Assembly: GCA_900556695.1 (NCBI GenBank)
Contig: USQA01000059.1
Coordinates: forward strand, 1-7,192
DNA length: 7,192 bases
DNA from: an uncultured Clostridium sp.
GTDB taxonomy: Bacteria; Bacillota; Clostridia; TANB77; CAG-508
Direction of reading: 5' to 3'
The position numbers and the translations under genes are program-made. The number at the start of each line of letters is the position of its first letter. The stretch's first letter is position 1. Positions 5,260 to 7,192 of this stretch are shown here, piece after piece. Under the pieces are notes generated by a model. That model was not told where the DNA came from. It searched no databases and was given only the letters and a program-made list of their open reading frames with translations.

Positions 5260-5285
5260 TTTTTAAAATTTTGCAAAAGAAAAAC
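5260..5285. repeat. Left copy of the 26-bp target duplication
   Basis: This 26-base stretch (TTTTTAAAATTTTG... ending GAAAAAC) is identical to 6401-6426 and lies directly outside the left inverted repeat. Identity extends to 28 bases (5259-5286) if one coincident base at each side is counted. It contains the palindrome TTTTGCAAAA. Confidence 0.85.
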
Positions 5286-5311
5286 TGTAGGTTTGTCAAA
5301 CATATGTCACA
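5286..5311 (+). repeat. Left terminal inverted repeat of the IS
   Basis: This 26-base end matches the complement of 6375-6400 at 20 positions. Read on the minus strand it contains a perfect -35 hexamer TTGACA (5294-5299) facing out of the element towards rpsF, but no good -10 follows at the native junction. Confidence 0.8.
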
Positions 5312-5362
5312 CTTTATTTAAATATATATACTTTGAAATACCTAATGTGACTACTCTGAACT

Positions 5363-6298
5363 TTAACTATTTACATATTCTTTATATTTTTCATTTGGAC
5401 TTAACCATTTTAATGGTTTCATTGGAAAATTATTATATTCTTTTTCCCAGTATTTTAGTCTATTCTTAAAATCCTCAAAACTACAAAATACTTTATTATA
5501 ATAAAATCTTTCTTGATCCTTTCTATGGCTTCTTTCTACTTTTCCATTATGTCTTGGTGTTTTCGGTTTTATTAATTTATGCTCTATCCCTGCTTCTTTT
5601 AACGCTTCTTCAAACATTGTCTTTTTATTTGTTTCATGACTGTTTAATCTATTTGTAAATTCAAATCCATTATCTGTTTGTACACATTCTATCTTATATT
5701 TTAATTTTTTCTGCACTACCTTTAAAAATTCTGTTGATGCATATGTACTATGTTCTTTGCTTGCCCATAATACTCTCTGTCTTGTATATTCATCTATTGC
5801 TGTGTATTGATAATATCTTCCATCCCTTTCTTTTATTTCTTTTGTTAAACACTTTAATGGTACATATTTTACATCTATTTGTACTCTTTCTCCTGGATGT
5901 GTCATTTGTTGATATGGTTTTGGCTCATATTCTTTTTTCTTACTTGGTGCTTTGTTATATATTCCTAATCTTTGCATTACTCTATATAAACTTGTTATAC
6001 TTCTTGTATATCCCGCTCTTTTTAATTTTATCCACAATACTACTAATCCTGTATCTTTATTTTTATATTTATAATCTTTTATCTTTTTTATTTCTTCTTC
6101 TGTGTGCTGTCTTGGATGTGAATGTGGACGTCTTGATTTATTCATTAAACTTTTCGCTGTTCCGTCGTATTTTTCTCTCCATCTATATATTGTCTTTCTA
6201 TACATTTTAAATTTTATTGCTGCCTTTGTTACTCCATATTTATAAGAATATTTAACTACTGATTGCTTATATAATATATCTTGTGTTATACTATTCAT
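5363..6298 (-). CDS. IS481-like DDE transposase
   Basis: The enzyme that cuts and joins the ends of the insertion sequence. The 311 residues hold an N-terminal helix-turn-helix region (about 8-45, YGVTKAAIKFKMYRKTIYRWREKY), a second winged-helix-like region (about 66-115), and a retroviral-integrase-type core from about 134. Acidic triad residues are visible: Asp142 in RVQIDVKYVP, Asp209 in VQTDNGFEF and Glu255 in PRHNGKVERSHR. Spacing between Asp209 and Glu255 is 45 residues rather than the common 35, owing to an insert around NRLNSHETNKK that I recall from clostridial relatives. The reading frame is intact, with no frameshift. The start is ATG 6296-6298 with TAGGAGGT (6308-6315) upstream. 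No terminator is visible between its stop and rpsF, so its transcripts may run into the ribosomal operon. Confidence 0.9.
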   Translation of the reverse strand: MNSITQDILYKQSVVKYSYKYGVTKAAIKFKMYRKTIYRWREKYDGTAKSLMNKSRRPHSHPRQHTEEEIKKIKDYKYKNKDTGLVVLWIKLKRAGYTRSITSLYRVMQRLGIYNKAPSKKKEYEPKPYQQMTHPGERVQIDVKYVPLKCLTKEIKERDGRYYQYTAIDEYTRQRVLWASKEHSTYASTEFLKVVQKKLKYKIECVQTDNGFEFTNRLNSHETNKKTMFEEALKEAGIEHKLIKPKTPRHNGKVERSHRKDQERFYYNKVFCSFEDFKNRLKYWEKEYNNFPMKPLKWLSPNEKYKEYVNS

Positions 6299-6339
6299 AT
6301 GAGAAATACCTCCTAATAAAAGTTTTTGTGGTTAAAAAC

Positions 6340-6348
6340 ATTTTATCA
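6340..6348 (-). promoter_or_regulatory. Extended -10 promoter of the transposase
   Basis: On the minus strand TGATAAAAT (TAAAAT at 6340-6345, TGA at 6346-6348) matches the rpsF -10 region exactly, but no good -35 hexamer is present 16-18 bases upstream. The extended -10 would have to carry the promoter, giving weak expression and a leader of about 35 bases. Confidence 0.4.
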
Positions 6349-6374
6349 TATTTTTGGTATTTCTCATATTTTTT

Positions 6375-6400
6375 TGTGACATATCTATTGTAAACCTATA
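6375..6400 (-). repeat. Right terminal inverted repeat of the IS
   Basis: This 26-base end is the imperfect complement of 5286-5311 (20 of 26 positions). The terminal TG seen on the left is TA here, so the two ends are not equal at the tip. Confidence 0.8.
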
Positions 6401-6426
6401 TTTTTAAAATTTTGCAAAAGAAAAAC
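6401..6426. repeat. Right copy of the 26-bp target duplication, inside the ATPase gene end
   Basis: This copy is identical to 5260-5285. On the minus strand it codes the last residues of the ATPase (FSFAKF plus part of the preceding Ser codon) and the TAA stop at 6404-6406, so the reading frame is unaffected by the insertion. Confidence 0.85.
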
Positions 6427-7192
6427 TTTTTTTCTCTTCTTTCTTCTCTACTATCTTATTCTTAAAATCTAATTTCTTTTGTAATTCAATAACTGGCACA
6501 GGTAAAATAGAAATAGCAACTGTAATAATCCATTGAGTTAAATTCAAAGGAACAACTTCAAAAACCTTTGCAAAAGTAGGAACAACAACTACTATAGCCT
6601 GAATAAAAATTCCTAAAACAAAACTTCCTACTAGGTACTTATTTTCAAATAATCCAGCTTCAAAAATTGATTTTTCATTTTTAACATTAAAACTATGTAT
6701 TAATTCCAAAAATCCTATTGATAAAAATGCCATAGTTCTGCCAACTTCTAATCCATAATATTTATTTCCTATACTAAATGCAACAAGTGTAAGCACACCA
6801 ATCATTATGCCTTCAACAATTATTTTATTCCACAAGCCGTCTGCAAATATTCCTTTTTTACTATCAACAGGTTTTCTTTGCATAATGTCTTTTTCAGGCT
6901 TTTCAAGTCCTAATGCAATTGCTGGTAATGAGTCTGTAACTAGATTTATCCATAATAATTGAATTGCAAGTAGTGGTGATTTTAATCCTAACACAAGCCC
7001 CATAAAGATTGTTACTATTTCTCCTATATTTGTTGCAATTAAAAAATGTATTGCTTTCTTGATGTTATCATATATATTTCTTCCTTGTTTTACCGCTTCA
7101 ACGATTGTTACAAAATTGTCGTCTGTAAGTATTATGTCTGCTGCATTTTTTGCAACATCTGTACCATTTTTTCCCATTGCAATTCCAATATC
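6404..7192 (-). CDS. P-type calcium-transporting ATPase, C-terminal part (5' end outside window)
   Basis: A membrane pump that uses ATP to export Ca2+ from the cytoplasm. Only the last 262 residues are visible; the frame is open to the right edge. The first visible residues, DIGIAMGKNGTDVAKNAADIILTDDNF, are the hinge motif after the phosphorylation domain. Then come membrane segments M5 to M10. Calcium-site residues match those of SERCA and bacterial Ca2+-ATPases: Asn and Glu in TNIGEIV (M5), Asn, Thr and Asp in LLWINLVTDSLPAIALG (M6), and Glu in GFLELIHSFN (M8). These favour Ca2+ over Na+/K+, Mg2+ or heavy-metal pumps. The C-terminus is short and Lys-rich, ending KSFSFAKF. The stop codon lies in the IS target duplication. 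An apparent ATG at 7175-7177 is internal, not the start. Before the IS arrived, rpsF followed closely downstream. Confidence 0.9.
   Translation of the reverse strand, partial: DIGIAMGKNGTDVAKNAADIILTDDNFVTIVEAVKQGRNIYDNIKKAIHFLIATNIGEIVTIFMGLVLGLKSPLLAIQLLWINLVTDSLPAIALGLEKPEKDIMQRKPVDSKKGIFADGLWNKIIVEGIMIGVLTLVAFSIGNKYYGLEVGRTMAFLSIGFLELIHSFNVKNEKSIFEAGLFENKYLVGSFVLGIFIQAIVVVVPTFAKVFEVVPLNLTQWIITVAISILPVPVIELQKKLDFKNKIVEKKEEKKSFSFAKF

Larger units (their letters stand above)
5286..6400 (-). mobile_element. IS481-like insertion sequence, 1,115 bp
   Basis: The element has one transposase gene and imperfect 26-bp terminal inverted repeats: left 5286-5311, beginning TGTAGGTTTGTC, and right 6375-6400, whose complement begins TATAGGTTTACA. 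They match at 20 of 26 bases, with the inner part ATATGTCACA identical. Exact 26-bp direct repeats flank it (5260-5285 and 6401-6426). It lies between the ATPase gene and rpsF, all in the same orientation. The transposase is full length and both ends are intact, so it may still be active. Family assignment rests on the transposase; the flanking duplication is longer than I know for typical IS481 members (about 4-15 bp). Confidence 0.85.

Noticed and set aside
5259..5286. A dif-like XerC/XerD site as the IS target
   Set aside because: The 28-base repeat is near dif size, but I see no convincing match to the two Xer-binding arms or the usual central region of Firmicutes dif sites.
5734..6210. 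Plus-strand frame of 158 codons opposite the transposase
   Set aside because: It resembles a membrane protein only because the antisense of Lys/Tyr-rich codons gives Leu/Phe/Ile; no promoter or SD is present and the transposase on the other strand is clear.
7175..7177. ATG as the start of a short separate membrane protein
   Set aside because: The frame is open upstream to the window edge and the residues before it continue the conserved P-type ATPase hinge motif, so this is a truncated view of a larger gene.

Overview
The window is very AT-rich and its genes are of Firmicutes type. The gene set and style (rpsF-ssb-rpsR operon, strong Shine-Dalgarno (SD) sites, zinc-ligand form of S18, a CwlD-like spore-cortex amidase, a CmpB-family membrane protein) suggest a low-GC, probably endospore-forming member of the Clostridia. 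I cannot name a species. All genes but one run on the minus strand; the exception is a small gene at the left edge. There are no tRNA or rRNA genes and no CRISPR array.

Layout, left to right. (1) 49-263, plus strand: a promoter and a 43-residue, single-span membrane protein not recognised from any family. It converges on the next gene at a shared hairpin terminator (284-313). (2) 324-2059, minus: a receiver-GGDEF protein followed by a CwlD-like amidase. The 62 bases between them hold two overlapping, mutually exclusive inverted repeats; one includes the amidase ribosome-binding site and is followed by a T run. (3) 2123-3908, minus: a membrane-anchored protein with three Ig-like repeats at an 81-residue period, a terminator-like hairpin, then a CmpB-family membrane protein with a lysine-rich tail. 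(4) 4015-5255, minus: the rpsF-ssb-rpsR operon with its own promoter, leader and terminator. (5) 5260-6426: an IS481-like insertion sequence with 26-bp imperfect terminal inverted repeats, flanked by an unusually long exact direct repeat (26 bp beside the inverted repeats). (6) 6404-7192, minus: the C-terminal part of a P-type calcium ATPase that runs off the right edge.

Before the insertion, the ATPase stop codon and the rpsF -35 box were apparently only a few bases apart. The element landed on the ATPase stop codon, and the duplicated target carries the last seven codons and the stop, so the ATPase reading frame is intact. The rpsF promoter also survives, five bases from the repeat. The best leads are the attenuator-like hairpins before the amidase, the long target duplication, the paired palindromes at the rpsF promoter, the Asn-substituted receiver, and the small membrane-protein gene. 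I did not find a clear multi-gene novel defence or metabolic system.
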